From assembly GCA_030704615.1 (NCBI GenBank), contig CM060733.1:15128001-15192000 (forward strand): a DNA stretch of 64,000 nt. The letters run 5' to 3'. This document shows positions 32,801 through 43,800 of this stretch, piece after piece. Origin of the DNA: Takakia lepidozioides. Its lineage: Eukaryota > Streptophyta > Takakiopsida > Takakiales > Takakiaceae. The notes beneath the pieces were generated by a model. It was given only the letters and a program-made list of their open reading frames with translations, searched no databases and was not told the origin of the DNA. The position numbers were made by a program, and so were the translations under genes. Numbering within the stretch: position 1 is the stretch's first letter; every line of letters starts with the position of its first letter.

Positions 32801-35400
32801 TCATCGAGGAGAATGTGCCGTGATAGTGTCCCACTTTGAGCGTTTTTCCTTCACCAAAGTGGATGTCGGAGGAGACAGGTTAGGCATTGGCAGCTCAGAA
32901 ACTTCTGAGACAGGGCGCATAATGCCTAATGGTCGAGGGAAACATGCCAAGGAAGATTGACCAGGAAGCTCGCTTTCCTGGCACCGACTTAGGCAGGGAT
33001 TTTTGGTCTTCTCGGACCCTGCTGCAAATGTCGTCCCACTTCTTTTATTGGAGCCAGGATGCCGTTTAGGAGGTGTGAAAGAAAACTGGGAAAGGTTCAC
33101 ACCCTTTGAAACATATAGTGGCTGATTATCTAGAAACCTGCATATGCCGTTCAACACAAAGACATTATAAAGAGTATTACAGGAGGGAAGATATAAGATA
33201 CAGGTCAAATTTGCATATACTCTTTCGACCTCTGTATAAGAACCACAGGCCAATCTTGCTATGAAATCAAATCAGGTAAAAGCACTATCATTGAAAGTAT
33301 AGAGCTTTAAAGGAGATGCAACAAGAGTGGCTAGCCAGAAATTACTAATGCAGCTACTATCCGCAGAAGCAATGAACTTACTTTCGAACGTCAACCATGG
33401 AGCGCAGTCTTTTGCCGCAGGGCGTCTTGTAGTAGCTGCAGGAACCAAACAATGAATAATATAAATGTGCTTGAGCAAAGACGCGGTCAGTCCTCCTACT
33501 ATACCTGATGGATATACACATACGAATAAGCAGGGGCGTCTTGTAGCTGGAGGAACCAAAGGATGAATTTAATGTAGATGTGCTTGAGTAAAGACACGAT
33601 AAAGTCAGATGCCTGATGGATACACATTGCAGATAAGCTAAACATGTAAGGCGGGAACATACACATCAGCGAATCGAGAACATAGTTCCCCCCTTATGAC
33701 AACTTTCCGGTGAAAGCCTTGCGGTGGGTAAGGAATGCCGTGCTTGTCGACAGCCCACACAAGGGAGGGTTCATCCTCTGAGAGATCTGACGGGTCGTTG
33801 CATGAAACATCCTTTCGCCAAGCTTGGGCATTCTGACAATTCCATGGCTGCTCTAGAATTCGCTCCCCAATGGCCTGGTACTGCTCCTCTGTAGGTATGA
33901 TTCTCCACTTCCCACAGACACAGCACTGTACCGTGTAAGTACCGACCGTTAGCGCTGACGACCTGCACAATGTGCTCAGTTCAGAGTCATTAGAGAATAA
34001 AAACGTTGATTGACGAACTTCAATATCTCTCGACCTTCCAGTGGTGCATATTGTGCAACGATTGATGCACATCAGGTCCAGCTATAGTCTTGCCGAGCTC
34101 ACTCTTAGCCACTGCCCGAGTTTTCCAGAGACGGGGTTGATCACTTGCCAAACTTGCCGTGGAGGTGCAAATACGAACTCTACATAAGTCGGAGATTCTC
34201 AATGTCTTTCAGTTGGATACTTGTCGATGTAAACTTAACTTAGACAAGTCTTAACCATGAGGATATCTATTTATAAATCGTACTGGATTCTGAGAATCAA
34301 AACTCGTCCGTAAAATCTATAATGTACCTTGGAGTATCTGGAACCTTGCCTCCTCCCAAACTCTCCCAGCCTAAGTTAGAACCCGTGCCAGGGCCGTCAA
34401 CTGCAGCGCGAATCTGCACAACACAAGGTGCAGCCACCGGAGGTCCTCCCCGTAGCGATTGACTCCCATCGCCGGAAGTCTTTTCAGCAGATTTTGCTGT
34501 GGCAAGGGGAATAACTGCACGCTCAACTTGAGGTGTTCCGTAACACAGAATCTTGCTATCTTCTGGAGAAACATTTAGCAAAAATGCCCCGGGTTCGGTA
34601 TCCACCACAACGTCATTGTCTTCTGTCAAATCTATCACCACAGGACCGAATACACCTGCCACATGAATAAACAAGATTCACAAACAGCTTCCAAAATAAT
34701 TAATTACCAGTTTCCTAACTCCGATTCTGCATGCAGCATAGCCAGCCTGTCATACAGGCCACGACTTAGTTATAGACGCCTCCCCAAGGGAGCGTAAATT
34801 ATTCACCACAAGGGCTACTGCCTTCCAGCTGAAAGGTGGACACCTTCATGACACACCAGATCGTGGTTTGAACCCACAACCACATCCAACGTGGTATGTG
34901 CCCATTACCACTGGGCTACATGCTGGTTGTCATACAGGCCACGATCTGATGTGCGAAGGGCTAATAAACCGAGGTGCCTGTATCCGGGGAGAGATACTCT
35001 GGACAATTACAGCTGCCCAGTGAACTCTTTCAAGAGTGCTTAATCACCGGTCAGACTCGCCTAATTAATAAATTCTACACAAGTTCAGCTAATTAGATAG
35101 AGGGAGCCAGCCTAATTGACGTCCCAAACGCAAGATAAACTCAGTTGCGTACGTCAGTTTCACAACCACCATGTAGAGGTGTCAGGCCATTGCTCCAGAC
35201 AACAAGATACTAGAACACTACGAAGCCTGCAGCAATGTTTTTGAAATTATGTCCTCCAAATCGGGGATGGAATTTGTTCCTGAAGCATCACCTGTATGAG
35301 GTAGGAAAAGGTCCTTTGTACTGACTCCCGCGCTGGCCTCTGATGCAGTCGGAACAATACGGGTTCCCCCCTCTTGCGTGTCAACCTTCACCGACGCCAT
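32801..35400 (-). CDS. CW zinc finger + methyl-CpG-binding domain (MBD) protein
   Basis: Five exons on the minus strand, 35400-35292, 34655-34328, 33962-33663, 33435-33382 and 33137-32801, join in phase to 375 residues. Domains in order: an acidic N-terminus with a VVIDLTED motif (42-49), a textbook SUMO-interacting motif; a CW zinc finger (about 155-205) with Q-C-C-V-C-G-K-W (158-165), Trp186/Trp194, Cys188 and Cys200; then an MBD (about 213-284) with LVWAVDK, PPQGFHRK, FADVYY, CGKRLRSMVDVRKFL and GVNLSQFSF. The CW+MBD arrangement matches the Arabidopsis MBD1/2/4/12 group, nuclear chromatin proteins whose binding to methylated DNA is weak or uncertain. The MBD is split by two introns, both falling inside conserved motifs, and the joined sequence restores them. 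A SINE sits in intron 1 and a tandem duplication in intron 3. Exon 1 is the least certain part. Confidence 0.9.
33417..33640 (-). repeat. Tandem duplication covering a splice acceptor in MBD intron 3
   Basis: The block 33417-33530, which contains the start of exon 4 and the end of intron 3, is repeated at 33531-33640 with about 20% divergence (shared GGCGTCTTGTAG, AGGAACCAAA, TGTGCTTGAG, AAAGAC, CCTGATGGATA). The upstream copy retains a CTCCAG acceptor-like site and a damaged copy of the first exon 4 codons (one Tyr codon lost, one C gained), so using it would shift the frame. Confidence 0.8.
34770..34935 (-). repeat. tRNA-derived SINE in MBD intron 1
   Basis: On the minus strand: A box TAGCCCAGTGGTAATGGGC, CACATACCAC, B box TGTGGGTTCAAACCACGA, then a 3' body with GAATAATTTACGCTCC and GGGGAGGCGTC. 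Order and spacing match the copy at 15.1-15.3 kb. The tRNA-like part lacks a paired acceptor stem, so it is not a tRNA gene. Confidence 0.75.
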
Positions 35401-37365
35401 TTTTAGATACGCATTTTTATTATGGAGCAACTCTGGCAGCAGAAACCTGCCTACACAGAAAACACAAGGAAAATCTCATAAACTCGACATTTGTAGGCTT
35501 CAGACTTCCGAGAGAGTTTCCTATGATCATGTATATGTGTAGAACTGAGTAAGGTCCTCAATTGATATATCTCTAAGGATAAATTACGCTAAGTTAAATA
35601 ATCCTATGCAAGTTGAACCCTTGACGAGCTGAATTGCGCAGCTCCCTGGTATTCCACAATCATGACAACTCAAACATCTCCAGCATGCAGAGCTGTTAGA
35701 TGATAAATTATCATTCCATCTCAGAACCGAGCTAGGTCAATCCGAGCAGTATTGAATTGAGATTGAATTCTCAAGGCCGCAGGACCTGTCATCAGACACC
35801 AGTTTTAGAGCTCAACATGCAGGAATGTAAGATCCATTCTTGGAGTTACTTGTATCGTAACACTTGAGTCAAGACTGAAAATTTCAATTTAAGGAGCTCC
35901 ATTCCTGAATTCATGTATAGATAAATTTCACAAAATAGGCATCGCCAATTGCAAATTCTCGCCATTTTCCGACAGGCCTGACAATGTACAAGACAATGCT
36001 TCAGGAAGGCAACTTGTTCGTGAATAGTAGTTAGCAAGAGGCGCCGCATTGGACTCAGCTGATGTAAAGTAATCCGATTGATTTGATCAGCTCGATCATG
36101 AACTGATTATATCGAAATTTCCAGCGAAGGACCAAAACATTAGAAAATCGTACCTAACACTAAACATCAATTCGGGAATCGTGTTCAAATCTGGTAAAAT
36201 CATTGAGCCACTCAACATGTCAACCGGCTGTAGGAATTCCTCTGTGGGAGATTACTATCTATTTCACACTTACAACCTGTTCAATGCCGCTGGCCGAATT
36301 AACAGATCTGTTGGACCGATTGACCATTCAACAGCAATCGCGGCAATAGCATATGTACATGATGTAAATTCAAGCTCCTCCAATATATGTAGAGCCTGGG
36401 ACGGCCCGGAGGACGGAGATGCTTAGACATGTTTTATTCTAGTAGGTGAGGGAGGCAGCCACATGTACAACTATCCCTCAATTATCAATATCCCAAGAGT
36501 TTAAGCACTTGAGCCTGCTCCAAGCCTCGGGCAAATGAGTTACGTCTCATTAGGTTCCCCGCCACAACTCAACCTGCTCGAGCAGCTAAGCGTGTAAGAG
36601 TTAAGAATCATACTTTAAGTACTGCAAGTGCCAAGTGCTCCTCAAGTGCTCTATCACCCCTCATGCAACCAATACATTGCTTTTTCCTCTAAAGCGATGC
36701 TAGACTCAAACTAGAGAAAGGGCCCTGGGATGTGAGTAAAAATACAGAATTCAGAATGAGCGCGAGAAGCGGAGACAAAGAAACCAACGAAGGAATGCAA
36801 GCGAGAGTCCGCAGTACTCAAGATGAAAATACTCACAATTTGTGTCGATAGAGATACCTGCAGATAATCCGTCCTTTCACAGAGCCTTCACGTAGCACAA
36901 TTCCCAAAACATACTGGTCTCTCTAGTCTCGGAAATGTAGCGAAACATCAAGAGCCGAGGGGGAGCCGAGAGAGACAGGAAAGGAAAGGAACATATCGAC
37001 GGAGAGCGCGGCGGTGCGGTATATGTGCGGTCGGAGAGCCGAGAGCCGTCTTGCGTCATTATGAGTAAGAACTAAAAGCGATCCTGTGCGATGCTCTGGA
37101 TGACCTCATCCATCCCTTACGCTTATACACGTGGATCAGCAAGAGCACAGTCTACATGGATGACGCAACAACCTCTTTTCGTCAATTATATTTTCTCATC
37201 CACAGTTCTCCTTAAGTACGACGTCCATAATTAATTACTGAGGATTATGGTTACGATTGTATTATCATTTTGGGGACGGATGCTGATTATGCCCCTGGAT
37301 CTTAACAATTATTATTATATTATTATATATATTAATATATTAGAAGAGGGGAAGTAGCCCTCGAA
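35401..37365. other. Upstream of the MBD gene; no second gene seen
   Basis: The MBD promoter and any 5' non-coding exon should lie here. A CpG-containing purine-rich stretch at about 36960-37040 (repeated GAGAGCCGAG) is the most promoter-like part. I see no coding region with family resemblance in these 2 kb. Confidence 0.35.
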
Positions 37366-37367
37366 TT

Positions 37368-38250
37368 TTATTTTAAAAAAAGAAAAAGAAAAAAGAGGAA
37401 CGGAGGCCTCTCAGCTTTATATATTAGGACATAGAACGTCCCAGAAGTACAAGAGGAAAAAATAACCTCTATCAGGGTGCCATAAGGCTGACCTAGGAAG
37501 AGGATGCTTCCTAACCAGATTGAAGAGAAGGGGGAGAAGAGAGGTCTTAGATCAAGGATAATCCAGAGACCAGGAGCCATAACCAGTAAGATTAGAGCCT
37601 AACAGCGGTGCCCCCAAACATCAAGATGCTTGAAGAGCCCTAGTGTGAGGCCCTCCCTGGGTCACTACAATAACTGGAGAGCAGCTGTGTGGCTGGGCAA
37701 GGCCCAAGCATCTCCTTCTATCTACTATGCAGCAGCTTCAGTCAAAACCATGTGAACAGCGAGGTAATACCACAGAGAGCTACTCAGCAGACCTGCTGAC
37801 TAATTTAGGCTACCAAAAGAGAGCGCCTTCGCTTTGCCTTTCTCCGGTTGACATCCAAGGGGGGAGCGCATGGAGCTAAGAGAGCTGCCACTCCTCTGGG
37901 AAGTTGTCATTCCATTGAACCCTCGAGTCTGATAATCTGGTGCAGATCTTTCCTCGTTTGCCCCAAGATTGATCAAACTCTTGGAGGAGTTTTTTGCGCC
38001 TCCTCTCCCCACATCTGGAAAGAGCTCATCCCAACACACCCCAAGCTTTCCGAGCCTCAGTCATGATGTCTGAGTGAGTCATAAACAGTACATACCTTGC
38101 TAAGAACGGCTTACCCCAAAAAATCAGATCACATCTGGCCTTCCACACGTTCCACAAAGTGTGAGCCCTCAGGGCACATATTGGACATTTGGACCACAAA
38201 TGACCTCCCTGAAAATTTAGAAGCAAAACAGCTATATCATTCCGAGGCAC
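37368..38250 (-). mobile_element. LINE 3' UTR and ORF2 tail fragments
   Basis: The plus strand begins with an A-rich/AAAGAAAAAG stretch at 37373-37393 and GGAAAAAATAACCTC at about 37456, the complement of a LINE 3' UTR with its tail. At 38250-38026 the minus strand encodes LLNFQGGHLWSKCPIC and WNVWKARCDLIFWG, the post-zf-RVT region of the LINE family also seen at 10.6 and 39.1 kb. Frames are broken; it is a relic. Confidence 0.7.
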
Positions 38251-38395
38251 AGGGCTCTATGAAAGTAGTCACATAATGCCAAGCATGGCTGGCCCTCGGG
38301 ATTATTATTATTATTGTAATAAAAACCCGCCAGAGATCCTATTATCATTATTATCATTGTTGTTATTATCATTATTTTGGTTATGAACGAAAAAA

Positions 38396-38580
38396 TTTAA
38401 GGTTATTTTTTTCCCTCCAATTTAATAAATTACAATCCCCCTGTTCTCTAAATTTTTCTTAAGGAAAAAAAACATTTTTGTTTTTTAGAGAACAGGGGGA
38501 AAGTGGCCCTGGAAAACTTTATTAAAGGATTTGTAGAAGACAGATGGAGGAAAAAATAACCTCCGTAGGGCCGTGAAGGC
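38396..38580. repeat. Two LINE 3' ends, tail to tail
   Basis: At 38399-38455 the plus strand carries GGTTATTTTTTTCCCTCC, TTTAATAAATTA and CCCCCTGTTCTCTAAA. From 38580 back to 38478 the minus strand carries the same words (GGTTATTTTTTCCTCC, TTTAATAAAG, CCAGGGCCAC, CCCCTGTTCTCTAAAAAAC). Their A-rich tails meet head-on at about 38460-38480. Confidence 0.75.
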
Positions 38581-38589
38581 GTATCGCAA

Positions 38590-39640
38590 GGGGAACACCC
38601 TGTGACCAGAGAACACTAAAAACGGGGGAGTGAAAGAACAGCAGTGACGTGAAGCCTGCAAGCGTAGTCTGGCTTGCACAAGGAGGCGAAAGATAATCGA
38701 AACTACAGTCACTTGGCACGATGAGTTCCCCAGGCAATGGGAAGTCTCCGGGTGATTTGGACGACCCAGAGATCAACTGGCGTCACCTGAAGCCGCGCGC
38801 TTCGAAGGCCAAAGCTCGGCTTGATTTCGCAGGAATTTAGGCTGCTGCTACCTTGGGCTGATATATGGCTCAAAAGCCGTTCTTCCAGAATCAGTGCCTT
38901 TCTTTGGAAGTTAGCTAACAGAATTCTACCAGTGGCTGCGCACTATCAGGATGCTGACCCCTCATGCCAGTGCTGTGGAATTGGTATAAGTGAGACAATT
39001 GAGCATTGCCTTGTCAATTGTGCCATATCCCAGAGAGTCTGCATCTAGTCTCTACTTTCTATTCCTCTTGGACCCCTCTCCCGCTTCGATCTGACCTTCT
39101 GTTTTGCTCAATCTTCATACCGGTGCGATCTGGGAGAAATGCCCGATCTGGGCATGCCTAAGAGCACTTACTCCGTGGTCTCTTTGGAAAGCCAGGTGTG
39201 CTCTTGTTTTCCAGGGGAGGCGCCCCAGTCTCAGATTAATTCTACATAATATTTTTTGCAATATGATGACTGAGGGGCGTAAATGTTGGGTTTACTTGCA
39301 ATCAGTGTTTTCCAGGTGTGGTGACAGGAGAATGAGACAATTGCTTGCTGCCATGGCAGGCCATGGAATCCCTCCGAGAGGCTGCCCCCATTTGTGGTTC
39401 CATTTTACCGTGAAATTGGCATTCCCAATCTGCAGGCGGTATCCTAATTTAACCGTGTATCCCATAAAGGGTGTGTGAGCACGATCCATCCAAGACCACT
39501 CGGCCGGGTCGAATTGGAGTGGCAATCCCATGAACCAAGTGAGGGAGGATGCTTGTGCCCACTCAACACCCATTCCAGGGGCTGGTTTCGGGTCAGCCAT
39601 ACCTGAGTAGGAGTCCAGGGCACGAGTGTTCACACACTTC
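38590..39640. mobile_element. Mosaic of LINE ORF2 pieces in both orientations
   Basis: Plus strand: PEINWRHLKPRA at about 38765 (ORF2 tail), then a zf-RVT block at 38860-39040 (RISAFLWKLANRILP; CQCCGIGISETIEHCLVNC) and LNLHTGAIWEKCPIWACL at 39106-39160. Minus strand, 39560-39380: a WMDR, FMGYTVKLGYRLQIG, VKWNHKWG segment, which normally precedes zf-RVT. The pieces are out of natural order, so at least two insertions plus an inversion are needed. Confidence 0.75.
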
Positions 39641-39822
39641 TCCACTCTCTAATTCCTGCAGATGGTCAACACAGAAAAACACTGGGATAGTTTTCACTGC
39701 TTGTAAGTCCATAAATGTTGAGCGCTGTAACTCAACATTTATGGACTTACAAGCAGTGAAAACTGTCCCAGTGTTTTTCTGAGTTGACCATCTGCAAGAA
39801 TTAGAGAGCGGAGAAGTGTGTG
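39631..39822. repeat. Near-perfect long hairpin, 92-nt arms, 8-nt loop
   Basis: The left arm 39631-39722 and the right arm 39731-39822 are reverse complements with about four mismatches in 92, around the loop CGCTGTAA (39723-39730). Arms include GATGGTCAAC, AACACTGGGA, CACTGCTTGTAAGTCC and ATAAATGTTGAG. It is not visibly a copy of any other sequence in the window. It could be a recent inverted duplication, a foldback/MITE element, or a small-RNA hairpin. Confidence 0.95.
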
Positions 39823-40801
39823 GATTTGTTGTGTGAGTAGGATCAAAGAAATCAGTGCAAATGTGGGTAGTATATTTATGTGATAGGCAAGAAAGTTGGA
39901 GTGAGCTTTCTAAACTCTGGTCATACAAATCTGCTGCTGTTATCCTCTTTAATGGAATGGACGCGCCCTGTGATGTTGAGCTTGTCATGGACTGCAGTTG
40001 ACCACCCACCACCTCACTCTAACCTCCAGCCCCTGCAACAGTGCAAGCAGCCCACGCACTTGAGCACAGACTGCCCAAGAGCCCAGCCTCCTCTGTTGGC
40101 CAAAAGAGGATCAAGATGAATATAGCTCATCCACATCTCTCAAAGCATACACTTCCATACGCAATGTCCAGAAGAGGATGAACTGGCTACGTTAACGGCT
40201 TGTCAATGCATCCATGGTGGGTACCTCTCAATCCACATCAACAACGTGATCTGAGTGTAATGGTTGCCACTCTAAGTGGAACACACATGCTTTTTGTTAA
40301 TGAAATCCTTCAATCGCCCCGCACGACCAATAACAAATGCTGCAAGTTCTGCTAGTTAGCCCCGTGCATCCCGCAATTCTGTAAATTCCAAGAATGTCCA
40401 AGAGTATCCAAGAATGTCCATTGAATCAATCCATTGGACATTGCTGCATAGTGGACATTCTTGAACATGCGGCGCAACGTGCTAACCTGCAGAACTTGCA
40501 GAATTCAACATAAAAAACCAGGGATGAAGTCTGTTGAAGGTGTCCTCACCACATTCTCCTTGACATTGTGTCATGAAAGCAGCTAGCTTTTCTTTCACCC
40601 AAGGGGGATTCAACCAACCATCTACCCAGCTGAGATAAGAATAGCACTGCCTTCACACTTCAGAAGGAAAGAAGCGAAAAAGCAAAAGATATCCCTTTAT
40701 GAAAGCTGCTCATTTCAGAAGGCTTAATGAAGAGCGCCCAAATATCAAGCCTGATTTTGCACATTAATTGCACCACATGTTTCCACCGCAAGCAGCAAAC
40801 A
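39823..40801. other. Spacer between the hairpin and the hydrolase gene; foldback element inside
   Basis: No gene recognised. It contains an imperfect foldback at 40338-40501. The 3' UTR of the minus-strand hydrolase gene should occupy part of 40400-40801. Confidence 0.4.
40338..40501. repeat. Imperfect foldback/MITE-like element
   Basis: The left arm (CTGCAAGTTCTGCTAGTTAG, CCGTGC, CCAAGAATGTCCA) and the inverted right arm (CTGCAAGTTCTGCAGGTTAG, CGTTGC, CAAGAATGTCCA) pair over about 55 bases with one small insertion. The centre repeats AATGTCCA/TGGACATT. Ends are inverted but no target-site duplication was identified. Confidence 0.65.
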
Positions 40802-43800
40802 TCAATAAAAAATACCTGGTTTGAGGAAGGTGTCAAACCAGGAGCTTGCTTCTTGACCCATTGATGCACCAATAGTATGATCACATCCTTCTTCTGCCAC
40901 AAACTGCTTACACGTGTCCCAGAATAAGCTTGCTTGCTTAGTTCATTCAGCTACCCTGTAAGCCACTTTTGCAGTTCTTTTTGCTCTTTCTGTAGTGAAA
41001 ATTGAGGCATGTGACAACCACAGTGACATCCAACATGCAATCCATCTCTTTAGTATAAAATTGATGCTGAGTACCTTGAAATGATCTGGCACACCCGCAT
41101 CCTTGTATACTTGGGCTGTTTTAGTAATCAGCAGCTCCAGGCCTTCCACTGGGCATCGGGGGTCATCTTTTCCTGTCCACAGTTTGATGAAGTGCAGGGC
41201 TCTCAGATCCAACCATGAAACCCTTTCCCTTGCAGACATGTTTATGCAACATTCTTTGCAACCAAAAGTGAATCACACCATAACACCCTACACCAGACAG
41301 TGTGTTGAACACCAGCAACACAAACCATTCAGTATAAGTAGAGGACGAGGGGCAATTGCTGGAATAGTGTAAGGGGAGTCCAACTTGTCTGTAAGCCCTG
41401 GCGCTAGTCTTTGCCAAACCTTCATGCGCAGGAAGGAAATGCGTTAGATGAGCATGACACCTCCCATGCTGCCACATAAATCTTCTCAATAAAGGTTGCA
41501 TATAATATATGCATATAACCTCCTTAGAAGTCTTTCGCCAAAACCATGGACTGCTTTCCATCCAAGTCACAGTAAAGGCCCACGACGTGGACGAAATGAG
41601 AGAACTTACAGCAGCCACAGTCTCGGCATCCACCTCATCTTTTCCCAGATCCTCTGCTGCTACTGTTTGACACACCCAGTTCTGGCCCATCTCAGAAAGT
41701 TGTGGTTGTTATGATCAGAGAGATTCACAAACTGAACCCACAACTCCCCGTAGGCCTTCTTTGAGCAGTTCTGTTCAAAGGATGACATCCTGTAAAAGAG
41801 AACTGAGTGTCCATGTAAGGGCTTGTATAGACATCAAGGTTGTACACAAGGGATTCCTGCAATGCTCCTCTAGCTCCCACTCTCACACAGATATGCGCAC
41901 TGCCAGTCAACCACGCTTGATAGTAGAAAGAGAAAAAGAAAGACAGAAAGAAAGGAGATTCATGAAAAACTTATATGATGTGCTGAGGCAGAGCACATTG
42001 TGACACAAAGGGAGAGCTAGAACCTTTGAAGCTACTCACCCTGAAATGGATGTGGAATGCTGTTGACACGTGCATGCCATTGCTTGTTGGAAAGTGCCCA
42101 CCCAAAGGACTGCACATCCAAGCACACTCCAGTCAAAGCTGTCTTTTTGTGCCTAACATGCAATCCCAACCACGTACAAGAGAAAATATGAATCCTGTAA
42201 TGATGCTTTGTTTGCAACAAACTTCATCACCACAGAAAGGTAAAGGCCAACTTCACTCCAAATCTCCCCGAACTCCGCTCTCTCCACATTGGTAGAAGGG
42301 TGCATGAATGGAAGACACTGACAAATTCCTCTACTTACAGAATGGCTGGATCACAATATGGCTACCTGGACACCAATGAGGGGCACAACCACGGCAATGC
42401 GTGGATCTGCAGCTGCTGCAAACCATGCAATCATTCCTGCAGTTGGAGACAAGTGAGAACACAGATGCTGGATACATATCGCAAATGGAAGAAGCATTTC
42501 ATAAGCACAAGTTCAGCATTAAAGCATCTACACCCTTCAAGCTCAGAAGTTGAGAGTAAACTCACACATGATGTCTTCCAATTTTCATTAAACCTATATA
42601 CACATGCAAGGATTGAAGATGAAAGTGAACAGGTGCTATGCAAAAGAAGCGTCCTCTGGCTATTCCTTAAAATGCATATAACGTGCGCTATGGCACAACA
42701 TACCTCCAAGTGAAATACCCATCATACCAATGTGTGCAGGATCAACATCAGGCCTTTCTGTGAGATAATCCATCACTTTGATGAGATCCCATACCTACAG
42801 CATTTATAACCACATTTATGTCCTTCATCACCCATCTCAATCAAAGCAAACATGTTTGATATAAAAGCATTTCTCTTCAGAGATGAGGGGAGAGCCCAAA
42901 ACAGCAATTTCCTTGGCACATATAACCTTTACAGTTGACAAAGTAGACATCACCACAAATAATATACAGAAATCTTAAACAGAGTGAACCATCAAGGGTT
43001 CCAGAAGTAAAGGAGTTGACACTAGATTTTACTATCAGACTCTCTGCTTAAGCAGACACAAATAACAATCGAAGAAGAAAGAACCAAGTTCTCCACAGCA
43101 GTCCTTCCAGAACGTCACATGATATTCCCATTCAGGAGGAATATGCACGAGGAGCCCTCAGCAAAGCAATGAGTAGTCTCTGCCATCTTAGCAAGCAAAG
43201 CAACTGAACTTCACAGTCTGAAGATAGAATGATAGTGACAATACCGTGTCAAAAATAAATGGCATCTCCTGACCAGTCTTCCATGCAGCAATCAGTGCCT
43301 GTGCCAAAACAGTTTGCTACTGTCAGGAAATTGACCTGGTTCCCTCTGGAATCTGTAAAAGCCAATTCCTGGCTTCTACTCATCAGGCATGGATAGCAAA
43401 GGAGAAGGCTGACTAGCAATGTACCATGGTAGTAAAAGACATTGAAGGCAGATTGGCGAAACAGATATCACATACATTAGCATAGGCATGTGGGGTGTGC
43501 CCGCGGTCTCCATGATAACGGGAGTCTATAGCCACAGCTACATAACCTTGGGAAGCATAACTCTGTGGACAAGTTCAAGCATGCCATATACTCTGACAAT
43601 GTCAGCAAGCATTCCCCTTTGGACAACGGACAGGCGGCAGAAAAACATTATCTGTACATATATCAGTGTAGGTGATACGAAGTACGCAAAAAGTACACCA
43701 AACTTATGGCAATTCAGCAGCGTAAACATACAATGTTTGGAGGGGCATAGCCCTGCCAGTATGTCAGGAATGAAGTTGGTGGCCTTCATGTGATTGGGAC

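Noticed and set aside
34770-34935. tRNA gene at 34.8 kb
   Set aside because: A and B boxes are present but no acceptor stem or cloverleaf forms, and the same body recurs at 15.1 kb, so it is a SINE.
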